A stretch of 64,000 bases of DNA from Aeromicrobium chenweiae (GCF_003065605.1 NZ_CP026952.1:124001-188000); one strand, 5' to 3'. Positions 8,341-17,578 are shown, numbered from the stretch's first letter. Numbers and translations: made by a program. The notes: generated by a model from the sequence alone, not told the origin.

Positions 8341-8934
8341 ATGGAGCCGCAGGACGCGGGAAGCCTTCCGCCGTACGGAGACGGTGCGGTCGTCACCTAC
8401 CCGACGGCGGCCGGACGATCGTGGTGGCATCCCCGCAAGCGCGACGTCCTGGGTGTCCTCGCCCTGGCCTGCGGCGCGCTCGCCGTGCAGAACGGTCAGG
8501 CGAGCGGTCCCGACCAAGCGGTCTTCGTCGCCGGGCTCCCCGGGTTCGCGCCGTGGGTGGGCTTGGCGGTGGCAGCCATCCTGCTCGGAGGCACGTGGAT
8601 CATCGGTCGCGCCTGGCTCAACGCCGACCGCGGGAACCTGACGCTGCTGGCGTTGCGGACTTTGCTGACAGCCGCAGTGCTGGCCGCGTGGCTCGGCCTC
8701 GGCTATGTCGGACTGATCGCGCTCGCGTGGTCGGGCGACGTCACGTACGAGAAGTTCACGCCACCGGGCAGCGAGGATGAGTACGTCGTCCAGTGGCACA
8801 CCGGACATGGCTCGAGGTGGAACTCGGTCTGGCGCGGAGGCCCGTGGGTGTACACACGAGTGGAGCCTGGCGACGCCCGGCCCGCCGCTTGCGCCAGTCC
8901 GTTCGCCAAGGAGGCCGCTTGCGGCCGACTGTGA
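8341..8934 (+). CDS. Small membrane protein of unknown function with repeat-derived C-terminus
   Basis: A 197-residue protein with three likely membrane helices: VLGVLALACGALAVQ, WVGLAVAAILLGGTWII and LLTAAVLAAWLGLGYVGLIA. The segment after the last helix is polar and likely external or cytoplasmic. I do not recognise a family. The last residues, FAKEAACGRL, are encoded by copy 3 of the flanking hairpin repeat, which supplies the stop codon, so the original C-terminus has been replaced or extended by the repeat. The gene stands alone between repeat arrays. Confidence 0.6.
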   Translation: MEPQDAGSLPPYGDGAVVTYPTAAGRSWWHPRKRDVLGVLALACGALAVQNGQASGPDQAVFVAGLPGFAPWVGLAVAAILLGGTWIIGRAWLNADRGNLTLLALRTLLTAAVLAAWLGLGYVGLIALAWSGDVTYEKFTPPGSEDEYVVQWHTGHGSRWNSVWRGGPWVYTRVEPGDARPAACASPFAKEAACGRL

Positions 8935-9012
8935 GCGAAGCGAGGCGAACGTCAGCTGGTCGGCTTGGGTTCGCCTCGCTTCGCTCACGGTCGCTTCGCT
9001 CCCTGGCGAACG
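8901..9012 (+). repeat. Nested hairpin repeat family A, copy 3 (overlaps the membrane protein's end)
   Basis: Best-formed copy. The inner arms at 8931-8950 and 8969-8988 are a perfect 20-bp inverted repeat with an 18-base loop. GGCCGCTTGCGGCC at the left forms its own hairpin, and the outer CGTTCGCCAAGG / CCCTGGCGAACG pairs with one mismatch. The left part encodes the last ten residues of the upstream protein. Confidence 0.92.
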
Positions 9013-9016
9013 AAGG

Positions 9017-9128
9017 GTTCGCCAAGGAGGCCGCTTGCGGCCGACTGTGAGCGAAGCGAGGCGAACGTCAGCTCGTCGGCTCGGGTTCGCCTCGCTGCGC
9101 TCACGGTCGCTTCGCTCCCTGGCGAACG
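9017..9128 (+). repeat. Nested hairpin repeat family A, copy 4
   Basis: A 112-bp copy four bases after the previous one and in the same orientation. It keeps AAGGAGG, the perfect Shine-Dalgarno-like core near the left end, as do the other copies. Confidence 0.92.
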
Positions 9129-9138
9129 TGAGGGACGC

Positions 9139-9250
9139 GTTCGCCAAGGAGGCCGCTTGCGGCCGACTGTGAGCGAAGCGAGGCGAATGTCAGCTGGTGG
9201 GCTCTGGTTCGCCTCGCTGCGCTCACGGTCGCTTGGCTCCCTGGCGAACG
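9139..9250 (+). repeat. Nested hairpin repeat family A, copy 5
   Basis: A 112-bp copy ten bases after copy 4, same orientation. It shows more point changes in the inner left arm (GGCGAATG) and loop, so it is probably older or under less constraint. It ends eleven bases before the stop of the convergent GIY-YIG gene. Confidence 0.9.
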
Positions 9251-9260
9251 AATAGTCACC

Positions 9261-9545
9261 TCAGCCGCCGAACAACCGGGAGTCGTCCTCGACTCTCACG
9301 CCCGGCCCGTCCCTGATCAGCATGCGCTTCTTGCCGTGCGTCCAGCCCTGGATCTTCTTCTCGCGCCAGAACGCCATCGCGATCTGCTCGTGCTCCTCGT
9401 AGTAGACGAGCTTCACGGGTAGCCGTCGTTTCGTGTACTCGGCGCCCTCGCCAGAACGGTGCTGGGCGAGGCGATGAGGGAGGTCGTACGTGCTGCCGGT
9501 GTAGTAGGTCTTGTCCGCGCAGAGCAGGAGGTACGTGTAGGGCAT
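9261..9545 (-). CDS. GIY-YIG nuclease superfamily protein (UPF0213/YhbQ-like)
   Basis: A 94-residue protein that is essentially one GIY-YIG domain. Here the two motifs read TYLLLCADKTYYTGST: the first tyrosine motif is CADKTYYTG and the conserved region DLPHRLAQHRSGEGAEYT follows, with REKKIQGWTHGKKRMLI toward the end. Stand-alone small proteins of this group are common; some have weak DNA nuclease activity, but the physiological role is generally unknown. It lies between arrays of the nested hairpin repeat, which is notable given the known habit of such nucleases of acting on branched or structured DNA. Confidence 0.85.
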   Translation of the reverse strand: MPYTYLLLCADKTYYTGSTYDLPHRLAQHRSGEGAEYTKRRLPVKLVYYEEHEQIAMAFWREKKIQGWTHGKKRMLIRDGPGVRVEDDSRLFGG

Positions 9546-9603
9546 GCGGCATCGTCCGCCCGGCTGGGGGCGTGGGGCAACGGGGTTTCCACAGGTGCGG
9601 AGG

Positions 9604-9656
9604 GGTTCGCCTCGCTTCGCTCACGGTCGGCCGCAAGCGGCCTCCCTGGCGAACGA
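9604..9656 (-). repeat. Nested hairpin repeat family A, half copy, inverted
   Basis: A 53-bp piece corresponding to the left half of the full element in the opposite orientation, with GTTCGCCTCGCTTCGCTCAC at one end and CTGGCGAACG at the other. It lies about 40 bp before the PEP carboxylase start and may influence its 5' region. Confidence 0.8.
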
Positions 9657-9694
9657 GGTGGTCGGGTTGCCGATTCATTCGGCAGACTGGTGCC

Positions 9695-12520
9695 GTGACT
9701 TCCACGAGCCGCTTGACCACCGAGGAGATCCTCGAGTCCGACCGTCGCCAGCCCGACCCGGCGCTGTTCGGCGGAGGGGTCTCGTCCGACGCCGAGCACG
9801 CCGCCCTGCGTGCGTCCGTCCGGCAGCTGACGACCCTGCTGGGCGAGGCGCTGACCAGGCACGAAGGTGCCGAGCTGCTGGCCCTGGTCGAGAAGGTGCG
9901 ACGGCTCGCCCGCCAGCCCGACGACGCCGAGCTGCGCGACGTCCTCGACGAGATCGACCCGCGCACCGCGGTGGTGCTGGCGCGGGCCTTCACCGCGTAC
10001 TTCCAGCTCGTCAACACCACCGAGCAGCTGCACCGCTGGCAGGAGCTGACCGCGGACGCCGAGGGACCGCTCTCGGCGACGATCGGCCGCATCGGCGACG
10101 CGCTCGAGGACGGTCGGGTGTCGCGGGAGACGCTGACCGAGGTGCTGGGACGCCTCGAGTACCGCCCGGTCTTCACCGCGCACCCCACCGAGGCCAGCCG
10201 GCGCAGCGTCCTGCGGCTGCTGCGCAAGATCGCCCAGACGATCCGCGCGATGGAGGACCCCCGGCGTGCGCCCGCGCAGGCGCAGGCCGACGACCGCCGC
10301 CTCGCCGAGCTGGTGGACCTGCTGTGGCAGACCGACGAGCTGCGCGTCGTGCGTCCCGAACCGAAGGACGAGGCGCGCACGTCGGTGTACTACCTGCGCT
10401 CGATCGCGTCCGAGGTCGTCCCCGACCTGCTCGCCGAGCTCGACCGCCAGCTCGACCGTCTCGACGTCGCCCTGCCGCCGACCGCGCGACCGCTGCGCTT
10501 CGGCACCTGGGCCGGCGGTGACCGCGACGGCAACCCGAACGTCACCCCTGCGGTGACGCTGGACGTCCTGCACCTGCAGCACACCTCGGGGCTGGCCGAG
10601 CTGGTCGGCATGGTCGACGAGATCCTCACCGAGATGACCGCGTCCACGCGCATCGTCACCGCGTCCGACGAGCTGTGCCGCAGCCTCGAGGCGGACGCGG
10701 AGGCGCTGCCGATCACGTGGGAGTCGATCCGTCGCCTGAACGCCGACGAGCCGTACCGGCTCAAGCTGAGCTTCGTCCGGGTACGCCTGCTGCGTGCCCG
10801 CGACCGCCTGCTCAACGGCACCCTGCACGAGCCCGGCCGCGACTACCTGACGTTCGACGAGCTCGTGTCCGACCTGCAGCTGGTGCGCGACTCGATGCTC
10901 GCCGCGGGCGACGAGCTGACCGGGAACGGCGCGATCCTGCGCCTCATCCGCACCGCCGTCGCGTTCGGGGCGGGGCTGGCGACGATGGACGTCCGCGAGC
11001 ACAGCGACAAGCACCACGCGGCCCTGGCCGAGCTGTACGAGCGGATCGGCGAGGTCGACTACGCGTCGCTCGAGCGTCCCGAACGCATCGAGGTGCTCTC
11101 GCGGGAGATGGCGTCCGCCCGCCCGCTGACCGGTCTCGCCGGCGGCGGGTCCGGGCCGGCCGCGACCGCGTCCCTGGACCTGCTGGGCGTCATCGGCGAC
11201 GCCCTGGACACGTACGGCCCGGAGGTCATCGAGACGTACATCGTGTCGATGACGCACGACGTCGACGACCTGTTCGCGGTCGTGGTCCTGGCCCGGGAGG
11301 TCGGGCTGGTCGACCTGGTCGGCGAGGAGGTCACCGCGCGGATCGGCTTCGCCCCGCTGTTCGAGACCGTCGCCGAGCTGGAGGCCGCGGGCCCCCTGCT
11401 CGAGGCGCTGCTGAGCGACCCGACGTACCGGCGCATCGTCACGGCGCGCGGCGACGTCCAGGAGATCATGCTCGGCTACTCGGACTCGTCCAAGGACGCC
11501 GGCATCGCTGCCTCGCAGTGGCAGGTCCACCGCGCGCAGCGGGCCCTGCGGGACATCGCCCGCGCCCACGGCGTCACGCTGCGGCTCTTCCACGGCCGCG
11601 GCGGGTCCACGGGACGCGGCGGCGGGCCGACCGCCGAGGCGATCATGTCGCAGCCGTACGGCAGCCTGGACGGACCGATCAAGATCACCGAGCAGGGCGA
11701 GGTCATCTCCGACAAGTACTCCCTGCCCGGACTCGGCCGGCAGAACCTCGAGGCGGCGCTCGCCGCGGTGCTCGAGGCGTCCGTGCTGCACCGCACCTCG
11801 CTGCTGCCGGCGGACGTCCTGGACGGCTGGAACGGCACGATGGACCTCGTCGCCGAGCAGGGCAAGCAGGCGTACCGGGCGCTCGTGCGCGACGAGGCCC
11901 TCGTCCCGTTCTTCGTCTCGGCGACGCCGGTCGACGAGCTCGGCAAGATGAACATCGGCTCCCGTCCGGCCAAGCGCCCGGGCGGCGCGGGCGGCCTGGA
12001 CGACCTGCGGGCGATCCCGTGGGTGTTCGGGTGGACGCAGTCGCGGATCATCCTGCCCGGCTGGTTCGGCGTCGGCTCGGGACTCGAGGCGGCGTTCGAG
12101 GACGGCCGCGGCGAGAAGCTGCAGGAGATGTACGGCTCGTGGGCGTTCTTCCGCACGTTCATGTCCAACGTGCAGATGACGCTGAGCAAGACCGATCTCG
12201 ACATCGCCGCCGAGTACGTCAACGCCCTGGTGCCCGAGGGGGAGCGGGAGATCTTCGATGTCATCCGCCGCGAGCACGAGCGCACGGTCGAGCAGGTGCT
12301 GCGGGTGACCGGCGAGTCGTCGCTGCTCGGGTCGGCCCCGGTGCTGCAACGGACGCTCGAGCTGCGCGACTTCTACCTCGCCCCCCTGCACGCGCTGCAG
12401 GTGTCCCTGCTGCGCTCGGTGCGCGCCGTCCCCGAGGGCGAGGAACCGGACGACGACCTGCAGCGCGCCCTGCTGCTGACGATCAACGGCATCTCCGCGG
12501 GCCTGCGCAACACCGGATAG
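9695..12520 (+). CDS. ppc: Phosphoenolpyruvate carboxylase
   Basis: A 941-residue enzyme that adds bicarbonate to PEP to form oxaloacetate, replenishing the TCA cycle. Signature elements are TAHPTEASRR near residue 161 (catalytic His), WAGGDRDGNPNVT, GYSDSSKDAG near 593, FHGRGGSTGRGGGP near 632, and the C-terminal RNTG that is conserved in PEPC. The GTG was chosen because the conserved N-terminus begins shortly after and the upstream part of the frame is repeat DNA. It is followed by a hairpin terminator. The GTP-PEPCK gene catalysing the reverse-direction step lies about 1.1 kb away on the other strand. Confidence 0.96.
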   Translation: MTSTSRLTTEEILESDRRQPDPALFGGGVSSDAEHAALRASVRQLTTLLGEALTRHEGAELLALVEKVRRLARQPDDAELRDVLDEIDPRTAVVLARAFTAYFQLVNTTEQLHRWQELTADAEGPLSATIGRIGDALEDGRVSRETLTEVLGRLEYRPVFTAHPTEASRRSVLRLLRKIAQTIRAMEDPRRAPAQAQADDRRLAELVDLLWQTDELRVVRPEPKDEARTSVYYLRSIASEVVPDLLAELDRQLDRLDVALPPTARPLRFGTWAGGDRDGNPNVTPAVTLDVLHLQHTSGLAELVGMVDEILTEMTASTRIVTASDELCRSLEADAEALPITWESIRRLNADEPYRLKLSFVRVRLLRARDRLLNGTLHEPGRDYLTFDELVSDLQLVRDSMLAAGDELTGNGAILRLIRTAVAFGAGLATMDVREHSDKHHAALAELYERIGEVDYASLERPERIEVLSREMASARPLTGLAGGGSGPAATASLDLLGVIGDALDTYGPEVIETYIVSMTHDVDDLFAVVVLAREVGLVDLVGEEVTARIGFAPLFETVAELEAAGPLLEALLSDPTYRRIVTARGDVQEIMLGYSDSSKDAGIAASQWQVHRAQRALRDIARAHGVTLRLFHGRGGSTGRGGGPTAEAIMSQPYGSLDGPIKITEQGEVISDKYSLPGLGRQNLEAALAAVLEASVLHRTSLLPADVLDGWNGTMDLVAEQGKQAYRALVRDEALVPFFVSATPVDELGKMNIGSRPAKRPGGAGGLDDLRAIPWVFGWTQSRIILPGWFGVGSGLEAAFEDGRGEKLQEMYGSWAFFRTFMSNVQMTLSKTDLDIAAEYVNALVPEGEREIFDVIRREHERTVEQVLRVTGESSLLGSAPVLQRTLELRDFYLAPLHALQVSLLRSVRAVPEGEEPDDDLQRALLLTINGISAGLRNTG

Positions 12521-12538
12521 AAGCCGGCTCCTCTGGAC

Positions 12539-12576
12539 GGGTGGCCGGTCGGTAGGTTGCGGTTGCCCGGCCACCC
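12539..12576 (+). terminator. Hairpin after ppc
   Basis: Arms GGGTGGCCGG and CCGGCCACCC are perfect and enclose an 18-base loop. There is no T run, as is common in actinobacterial terminators. It separates ppc from the oxidoreductase. Confidence 0.5.
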
Positions 12577-12591
12577 ACCACGAGGAGCAGC

Positions 12592-13518
12592 ATGCGCACC
12601 ATCACCCAGACGAGCTTCGGCGGGACCGACGTCCTGGAGCAGGTCGACGTCCCGAGCCCGGAGCCTTCCGCCGGTGAGGTCCGGATCGCCGTCGGCGCGA
12701 TCGGCGTCAACCCGCTGGACGTCGCGGTCCGCGAGGGCTGGTACCCGATGATCGGCGAGCCCCCGTTCACCCTCGGCTGGGACGTCGCCGGGACCGTCGA
12801 CGCCCTCGGCGACGGGGTGACCGACTTCGCCGTGGGCGACCGGGTCTTCGGCATGCCCCGCCTGCCCGGTGCCGGGAACACGTACGCCGAGCAGGTCGTC
12901 GTCCCCGCAGCCGAGCTGCTCGCGACGCCGGACTGGTTGGACGACGCCCACGCGGCGGCGCTCCCGCTCGTCGCCCACACCGCGTACCGCTCGATCGTCG
13001 AGATCGCCCAGCTGCAGCCGGGGCAGCGCGTGCTCGTGCAGGCTGCAGGCGGCGGCGTGGGCCACGTCGCGGTCCAGCTCGCGAAGACGCTGGGAGCAGA
13101 GGTCGTCGCGACGGCCAGCGCGGGCAAGGTGGACTTCGTGCGCGGGCTGGGCGCTGACCAGGTCATCGACTACCGGGAGCAGGACTTCGCGACGCTGCTG
13201 TCCGACGTCGACCTGGTGATCGACCCGTTCGGCGGTGAGAGCGTCGGACGCTCGCTCGCCGTGGTGCGCGACGGGGGAGTCGTGGCGTCGCTGCTCGACG
13301 TCCGCGAGGAGGACGTCGTCGCGGCGAAGGAGCGGGGGATCGAGCTGAATCGCGTGCGCATCGTGCCCAGCCGCGCGGCCCTGCAGGCCGTCGTCGACCT
13401 GATGGCCGCCGACCGGCTGGCGGTGCACGTGTCGGGCAGGTTCCCCCTCGCCCAGGCGGGTGCCGCGCACGACGAGCTGGGCCGGGGCGTCGTCGGCAAG
13501 CTCGTCCTCGTCCCCTGA
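12592..13518 (+). CDS. NAD(P)-dependent zinc-free oxidoreductase (quinone oxidoreductase/MDR type)
   Basis: A 308-residue medium-chain reductase. The N-terminal GroES-like domain shows VNPLDVAVREGWYP and GWDVAGTV; the nucleotide-binding domain shows VQAAGGGVGHVAVQLAK, the AxGGVGxxAxQLA motif typical of the quinone oxidoreductase branch. No catalytic zinc cysteines are present. Such proteins reduce quinones, enones or other carbonyl compounds using NADPH. The ATG follows GAGGAGCAGC. It is a single-gene unit between ppc and pckG and a similar partial gene occurs at the right edge of the window. Confidence 0.88.
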   Translation: MRTITQTSFGGTDVLEQVDVPSPEPSAGEVRIAVGAIGVNPLDVAVREGWYPMIGEPPFTLGWDVAGTVDALGDGVTDFAVGDRVFGMPRLPGAGNTYAEQVVVPAAELLATPDWLDDAHAAALPLVAHTAYRSIVEIAQLQPGQRVLVQAAGGGVGHVAVQLAKTLGAEVVATASAGKVDFVRGLGADQVIDYREQDFATLLSDVDLVIDPFGGESVGRSLAVVRDGGVVASLLDVREEDVVAAKERGIELNRVRIVPSRAALQAVVDLMAADRLAVHVSGRFPLAQAGAAHDELGRGVVGKLVLVP

Positions 13519-13525
13519 CCAAACG

Positions 13526-13590
13526 CCGCTGGGCCTGACGTTTCGACGCGACACGCACGGCGTGTCTGGCAGAAACGTCAGGCCCAGCGG
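13526..13590. repeat. Nested palindrome family B, copy 1, between convergent genes
   Basis: A perfect 19-bp inverted repeat (13526-13544 with 13572-13590; arm CCGCTGGGCCTGACGTTTC) encloses a second perfect stem GACACGC-ACG-GCGTGTC. It sits between convergent stop codons and probably serves as a two-way terminator. A near-identical structure occurs 36 kb away. Confidence 0.85.
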
Positions 13591-13604
13591 GGACGGGCCG
13601 GGTG

Positions 13605-15425
13605 CTACAGGCCCAGGCGGGCCTTCAGGCCGTCGAGCTCGGTCCAGAGCACAGCCGGCAGGGTGTCGCCGAACTTCTCGAACCACTCGTTGATCTGCGG
13701 GATCTCGGCTGCCCACTCCTCGGGGCTCACCGCGAGCGCCTTCGCCAGCTGCTCCTCGGTGACGTCGAGGCCGTCGGTGTCGATCGACGACGTCGGCGGG
13801 ACGAGGCCGATCGGCGTCTCGAACGCCTCGACCTTGCCCTCGACGCGGTCGATGACGTACTTCAGGATGCGGCTGTTCTCGCCGAAGCCGGGCCACAGGA
13901 AGCCGCCGTCCTCGTCGCGACGGAACCAGTTGACGTAGAAGATCTTGGGGAACTTCGACTCGTCGTTGTTCTTGGCCATGTTGATCCAGTGACCGAAGTA
14001 GTCACCCGCGTCGTAGCCGATGAACGGCAGCATGGCCATCGGGTCGCGGCGCACGACGCCGACGGCACCGGTCGCGGCAGCCGTGGTCTCCGACGACAGC
14101 GTCGCGCCCATGAACGTGCCGTGGGTCCAGTCGCGGGCCTCGGTCACCAGGGGGATCGTCGTCTTGCGGCGGCCGCCGAACAGGATCGCGTCGAGCGGGA
14201 CGCCGTTCGGGTCGTCGTACTCGTCGGCCAGGATCGGGCACTGCTTGATCGGCGTGCAGAACCGGCTGTTGGCGTGGCTCGAGAGCTGGTCGCTCTCGGG
14301 CGTCCAGTCGTTGCCCTTCCAGTCGGTCAGGTGGGCCGGCGGCTCGTCCGTCATGCCCTCCCACCAGACGTCACCGTCGTCGGTCAGCGCGACGTTCGTG
14401 AACACCGAGTTGCCCTGCGCGATGGTCTTCATCGCGTTGGCGTTGGTGTCCCACCCGGTGCCCGGCGCCACGCCGAACAGGCCGAACTCGGGGTTCACGG
14501 CGTACAGGCGGCCGTCGGCGCCGACCCGGATCCAGGCGATGTCGTCGCCGATCGTCTCGACCTTCCAGCCCGGGATGGTCGGCTCGACCATCGCCAGGTT
14601 GGTCTTGCCGCACGCGCTGGGGAAGCCGGCGGCGATGTACTTGACGGTGCCCTCGGGGTTCGTGAGCTTCAGGATGAGCATGTGCTCGGCCATCCAGCCC
14701 TCGTCGCGGCCCATGACCGAGGCGATGCGCAGCGCGTAGCACTTCTTGCCGAGCAGAGCGTTGCCGCCGTAGCTCGACCCGTACGACCAGATCGTGCGCT
14801 CCTCGGGGAACTGCACGATGTACTTGGTGTCGTTGCACGGCCACGGGACGTCGGCCTGGCCCTCGGCCAGCGGCGCGCCGAACGAGTGGAGCGCCGGCAC
14901 GTAGTCGGCCTCCGTCTCCTCGATCTTGGTCAGGACGTCCTTGCCGATGCGGGCCATGACGGTCATGGACGCCACGACGTACGCCGAGTCGGTGATCTCG
15001 ACGCCGAACATGGGGTGGTCGGAATCCAGGTGACCCATGACGAACGGGATGACGTACATCGTGCGGCCCTGCATGCAGCCGTCGTACAGATCGGTCATGA
15101 TCTGCTTCATCTCGTCGGGCGCCATCCAGTTGTTGGTGGGCCCGGCGTCCTTCTCGTCGACGGAGCAGATGTAGGTGCGGTCCTCGACGCGGGCGACGTC
15201 GTTCGGGTCGGAGGCGCAGTAGAAGGAGTTGGGCTTCTTCTCGGCGTTGAGACGCTTGAAGGTGCCTGCCCCGACGAGCCGGTCCGTGACGGTGGCCCAC
15301 TCCTCGGGCGAACCATCGCACCAGTGGATCTCGGCCGGCTTGGTCAGTGCGGCTACCTCGTCGACCCAGCCCTGGAGCTTGGCGTACGACGATCGGTAGG
15401 TGGTGCTGATGGTCTCTACAGACAT
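13605..15425 (-). CDS. pckG: Phosphoenolpyruvate carboxykinase (GTP), canonical
   Basis: A 606-residue GTP-dependent PEPCK, the normal length. It interconverts oxaloacetate and PEP with GTP, the entry step of gluconeogenesis. Active-site features are intact: [18 protein letters not shown], the metal-ligand histidine in MAEHMLIL, the P-loop [11 protein letters not shown] near residue 270 with the hyper-reactive cysteine, GDDIAWI with the metal-binding aspartates, FGGRRKT, and [10 protein letters not shown]...[10 protein letters not shown] for the nucleotide. The ATG begins MSVETISTT and is preceded by AGAAGGAAAAG. A CRP-like site lies about 165 bp upstream. Confidence 0.97.
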   Translation of the reverse strand: MSVETISTTYRSSYAKLQGWVDEVAALTKPAEIHWCDGSPEEWATVTDRLVGAGTFKRLNAEKKPNSFYCASDPNDVARVEDRTYICSVDEKDAGPTNNWMAPDEMKQIMTDLYDGCMQGRTMYVIPFVMGHLDSDHPMFGVEITDSAYVVASMTVMARIGKDVLTKIEETEADYVPALHSFGAPLAEGQADVPWPCNDTKYIVQFPEERTIWSYGSSYGGNALLGKKCYALRIASVMGRDEGWMAEHMLILKLTNPEGTVKYIAAGFPSACGKTNLAMVEPTIPGWKVETIGDDIAWIRVGADGRLYAVNPEFGLFGVAPGTGWDTNANAMKTIAQGNSVFTNVALTDDGDVWWEGMTDEPPAHLTDWKGNDWTPESDQLSSHANSRFCTPIKQCPILADEYDDPNGVPLDAILFGGRRKTTIPLVTEARDWTHGTFMGATLSSETTAAATGAVGVVRRDPMAMLPFIGYDAGDYFGHWINMAKNNDESKFPKIFYVNWFRRDEDGGFLWPGFGENSRILKYVIDRVEGKVEAFETPIGLVPPTSSIDTDGLDVTEEQLAKALAVSPEEWAAEIPQINEWFEKFGDTLPAVLWTELDGLKARLGL

Positions 15426-15589
15426 GTGTGGACTTTTCCTTCTCGCGCATCGCGAACCAAGCGCATTGGATCGCACCCCCGGAGCCAGTCGGGCCCCAGG
15501 CAGCTGATGTGTGATGAGTCGCCACCGACCGGCGGTGGCGATTCAGCCGACTGTACGGGCGCGGCGCGGGGGGCGGCTATGGCACAGCG

Positions 15590-15605
15590 GGTGAATATCG
15601 TCACA
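15590..15605. promoter_or_regulatory. CRP/GlxR-like binding site upstream of pckG
   Basis: GGTGA-ATATCG-TCACA matches the TGTGA-N6-TCACA consensus at nine of ten specific positions. It lies in the region upstream of pckG, next to the terminator of the adjacent gene. Cyclic-AMP-type control of PEPCK is known in other actinobacteria; here it is inferred from sequence only. Confidence 0.5.
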
Positions 15606-15614
15606 CGTACGAAA

Positions 15615-15648
15615 AGGAGGGAGGCACCGGATCCGGTGCCTCCCTCCT
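15615..15648 (-). terminator. Strong intrinsic terminator of the S55 protein gene
   Basis: Perfect 16-bp arms AGGAGGGAGGCACCGG / CCGGTGCCTCCCTCCT with a two-base turn. On the minus strand the hairpin is followed by TTTTC, a rare clear T run in this GC-rich sequence. It lies 17 bases after the stop of the upstream minus-strand gene. Confidence 0.85.
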
Positions 15649-15664
15649 CACGTGCTGCCGAGCG

Positions 15665-17578
15665 CTACCGCTTCTTGTACCGCACGCTCAGGTTGAAGCT
15701 GCCGCGTGTGACGGCGGGGGTCATGGCCTTGGCCGTCACGCGCTGCTGGGTGCCGTTGCTCTTCATGTAGAGCTGCTCGGCGATCAGGCTGTCGTTGTGC
15801 GGCTGAGCCTTGAGCGCCGCAAGCACCTCGGCGAGGGTGGCCGGGGAGGGGTCTTCGTCCATGTAGAACTCCTCCTCGTCCTCCTCGTCCATCCGGATCG
15901 TGAACTCGCTCTCGTCCATCGGGTAGTAGCTCTGCCCACCGCTCAGCCGGGCCATCCCGACGCCGGAGGCGCCCTTGCTGGTCTTGAGGTTGAGCCGCTT
16001 CTTGACCGGCTTCGCGACCGAGTCCGGGGTGGCGGGCACCAGCGTGGCCAGCAGCGACAGGCTCCGGCCCCGCTTCAGGGAGACCCGCTTGCCGCTCTTG
16101 ACCGGGACCCACGTCCGTACGGTCTTCTTGCCGATCTTGGTGGTCTTGCGGTACTCGACCTTCGCGATGCGCAGCGCGTTGTAGTCCGGCTTGAGCTGGT
16201 TGTTGATCGTCACCGAGTTGATCGTGACCTTGCGGTCCGAGCCGTACTGCAGGAACTCGACGTCGCTGGCGATGTCGAACGGCAGCTGCTCGGGGAAGAA
16301 CGCGTCGTACGAGAGCCGCTGCGAGCGGGTGTAGGTGGCCGGCTTGCCGCCGCTCGGCGTGTAGGCGATGGTCCACGAGGCGATGGCCTCGCCGCCGTTC
16401 GCGTACGCGTCGAGGCCGTCCAGGACGTCGTTGTAGACCTGCGAGGCCACGGTGGACGCGAGCGCCTGGGGGACGGACACGTGGCTGACGGCCTGCGTCC
16501 GCTGGCCGGCGACCGTGGTGTTGGTGGTGACCGTGGTCTCCTGCGGCATCTTGCCGAGGACCCCCAGGATGCCGCTCAGGCGGTCCTGGGTGATCTGGCC
16601 CAGCGGGGTCGTGTCGATGTTCGCCATCTTGAACGACCCGTTCGTGTCCTCCTGGATCACGGCGGCGGAGGCGGCGTGGAACGTCTCGCTCGCCTTGTCC
16701 CCGTCGAAGTTGTCCGGGTGGCCGAAGGCGAAGACCTTCGAGCCGCAGATGGCCGTGATGGTGCCGACCGACGCGAGCGTGACGTCGCCGCGGGCGAACG
16801 CCGTGGCGATGTTGCCGCCCGGGACGATCGCGGTGGCCGGGTCGAGAGTGGTCGTGGACGCGCCCGACGTGAACTTCGGCAGCGCAGTGCGGAACTTCTT
16901 CTTCATCTGGCGCGACTTGGCCGTGAACTTGGTGGCGACGGAGCCGGGCGTGCCGACCGCGACCCGCGGCACGGTCAGGTGCGGCAGCGTCGTCGGCACG
17001 GAGGCGTCGTCGGCCTTGGTGGCGGTCGTCGCGGCGATGCGCTTGCCGGCCGACGCGGGGATGGTGACCTTCGCCGCGGACGGCGCGGTCGCCTGGGTGC
17101 CCTGGATGCCGAGGACGTCCTTGGCGGGCGTGACGCCCGCGATGACGCTGGGGCCGTAGCTGAACCCGTACGCCACGGCGCCGATCAGGTTGTCGTCCGC
17201 GTCGTAGACGGGCGAGCCGGACATGCCGGACCAGATGCCCGCGTCGACCGTGACGTTGCCGTCCCGGTCGGTCTTGGTGATCCGCGAGCCCTCCATCGAG
17301 AACAGGAGGATGTCCTTGCCGCGTCCGGCGCCGTTGGCGAGGGTGTCGACGTACGAGCCGGTGAACGCCTCGGGCGTGACGCCACGGGTCGTGGTCAGGC
17401 CGTGGACGGGCTGACCTGCGGTGAAGCCGCCGGTCCAGACCGGGGTGCCGGCGCACAGCTGCGTGTCCACGTCCTCGGGGGCCGCGTGGGCGCCCGTGGT
17501 CGTGGCGGCGATGCCCGCGACGACCAGCGCGAAGGTGGATGTGGCGCTGGCGGCTGTCCGCAGCGGGCGTGATGCCAT
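15665..17578 (-). CDS. Secreted SpoIVB-type (S55 family) serine protease-like protein
   Basis: A 637-residue exported protein. The signal peptide (RTAASATSTFALVVAGIAATT) ends near AHA-A at residue 32. The N-terminal third carries the S55 signature IWSGMSGSPVYD, with the presumed nucleophile Ser in GMSGSP at residues 118-123, followed by LIGAVAYGFSYGPS. S55 peptidases include SpoIVB of sporulating Bacillus, but homologues occur in non-sporulating actinobacteria, where their substrates are unknown. The remaining 450 residues contain no domain I recognise; an acidic stretch (MDEEDEEEFYMDEDPS) lies near the C-terminus. Secreted and probably cell-surface associated. Confidence 0.75.
   Translation of the reverse strand: MASRPLRTAASATSTFALVVAGIAATTTGAHAAPEDVDTQLCAGTPVWTGGFTAGQPVHGLTTTRGVTPEAFTGSYVDTLANGAGRGKDILLFSMEGSRITKTDRDGNVTVDAGIWSGMSGSPVYDADDNLIGAVAYGFSYGPSVIAGVTPAKDVLGIQGTQATAPSAAKVTIPASAGKRIAATTATKADDASVPTTLPHLTVPRVAVGTPGSVATKFTAKSRQMKKKFRTALPKFTSGASTTTLDPATAIVPGGNIATAFARGDVTLASVGTITAICGSKVFAFGHPDNFDGDKASETFHAASAAVIQEDTNGSFKMANIDTTPLGQITQDRLSGILGVLGKMPQETTVTTNTTVAGQRTQAVSHVSVPQALASTVASQVYNDVLDGLDAYANGGEAIASWTIAYTPSGGKPATYTRSQRLSYDAFFPEQLPFDIASDVEFLQYGSDRKVTINSVTINNQLKPDYNALRIAKVEYRKTTKIGKKTVRTWVPVKSGKRVSLKRGRSLSLLATLVPATPDSVAKPVKKRLNLKTSKGASGVGMARLSGGQSYYPMDESEFTIRMDEEDEEEFYMDEDPSPATLAEVLAALKAQPHNDSLIAEQLYMKSNGTQQRVTAKAMTPAVTRGSFNLSVRYKKR

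Noticed and set aside
8082..9250. Tandem 112-bp repeats as a CRISPR array
   Set aside because: The units are near-identical throughout, without unique spacers, and are large nested hairpins.
9413..12574. A 1,053-codon open frame antisense to ppc
   Set aside because: It mirrors the PEP carboxylase gene in GC-rich DNA, has low-complexity Arg/Gly/Leu-rich sequence and no start signal; PEPC motifs on the other strand are unambiguous.
15665..17578. Evidence for sporulation from the SpoIVB-like protein
   Set aside because: The S55 motif occurs in many non-sporulating actinobacteria and no other sporulation gene is present.
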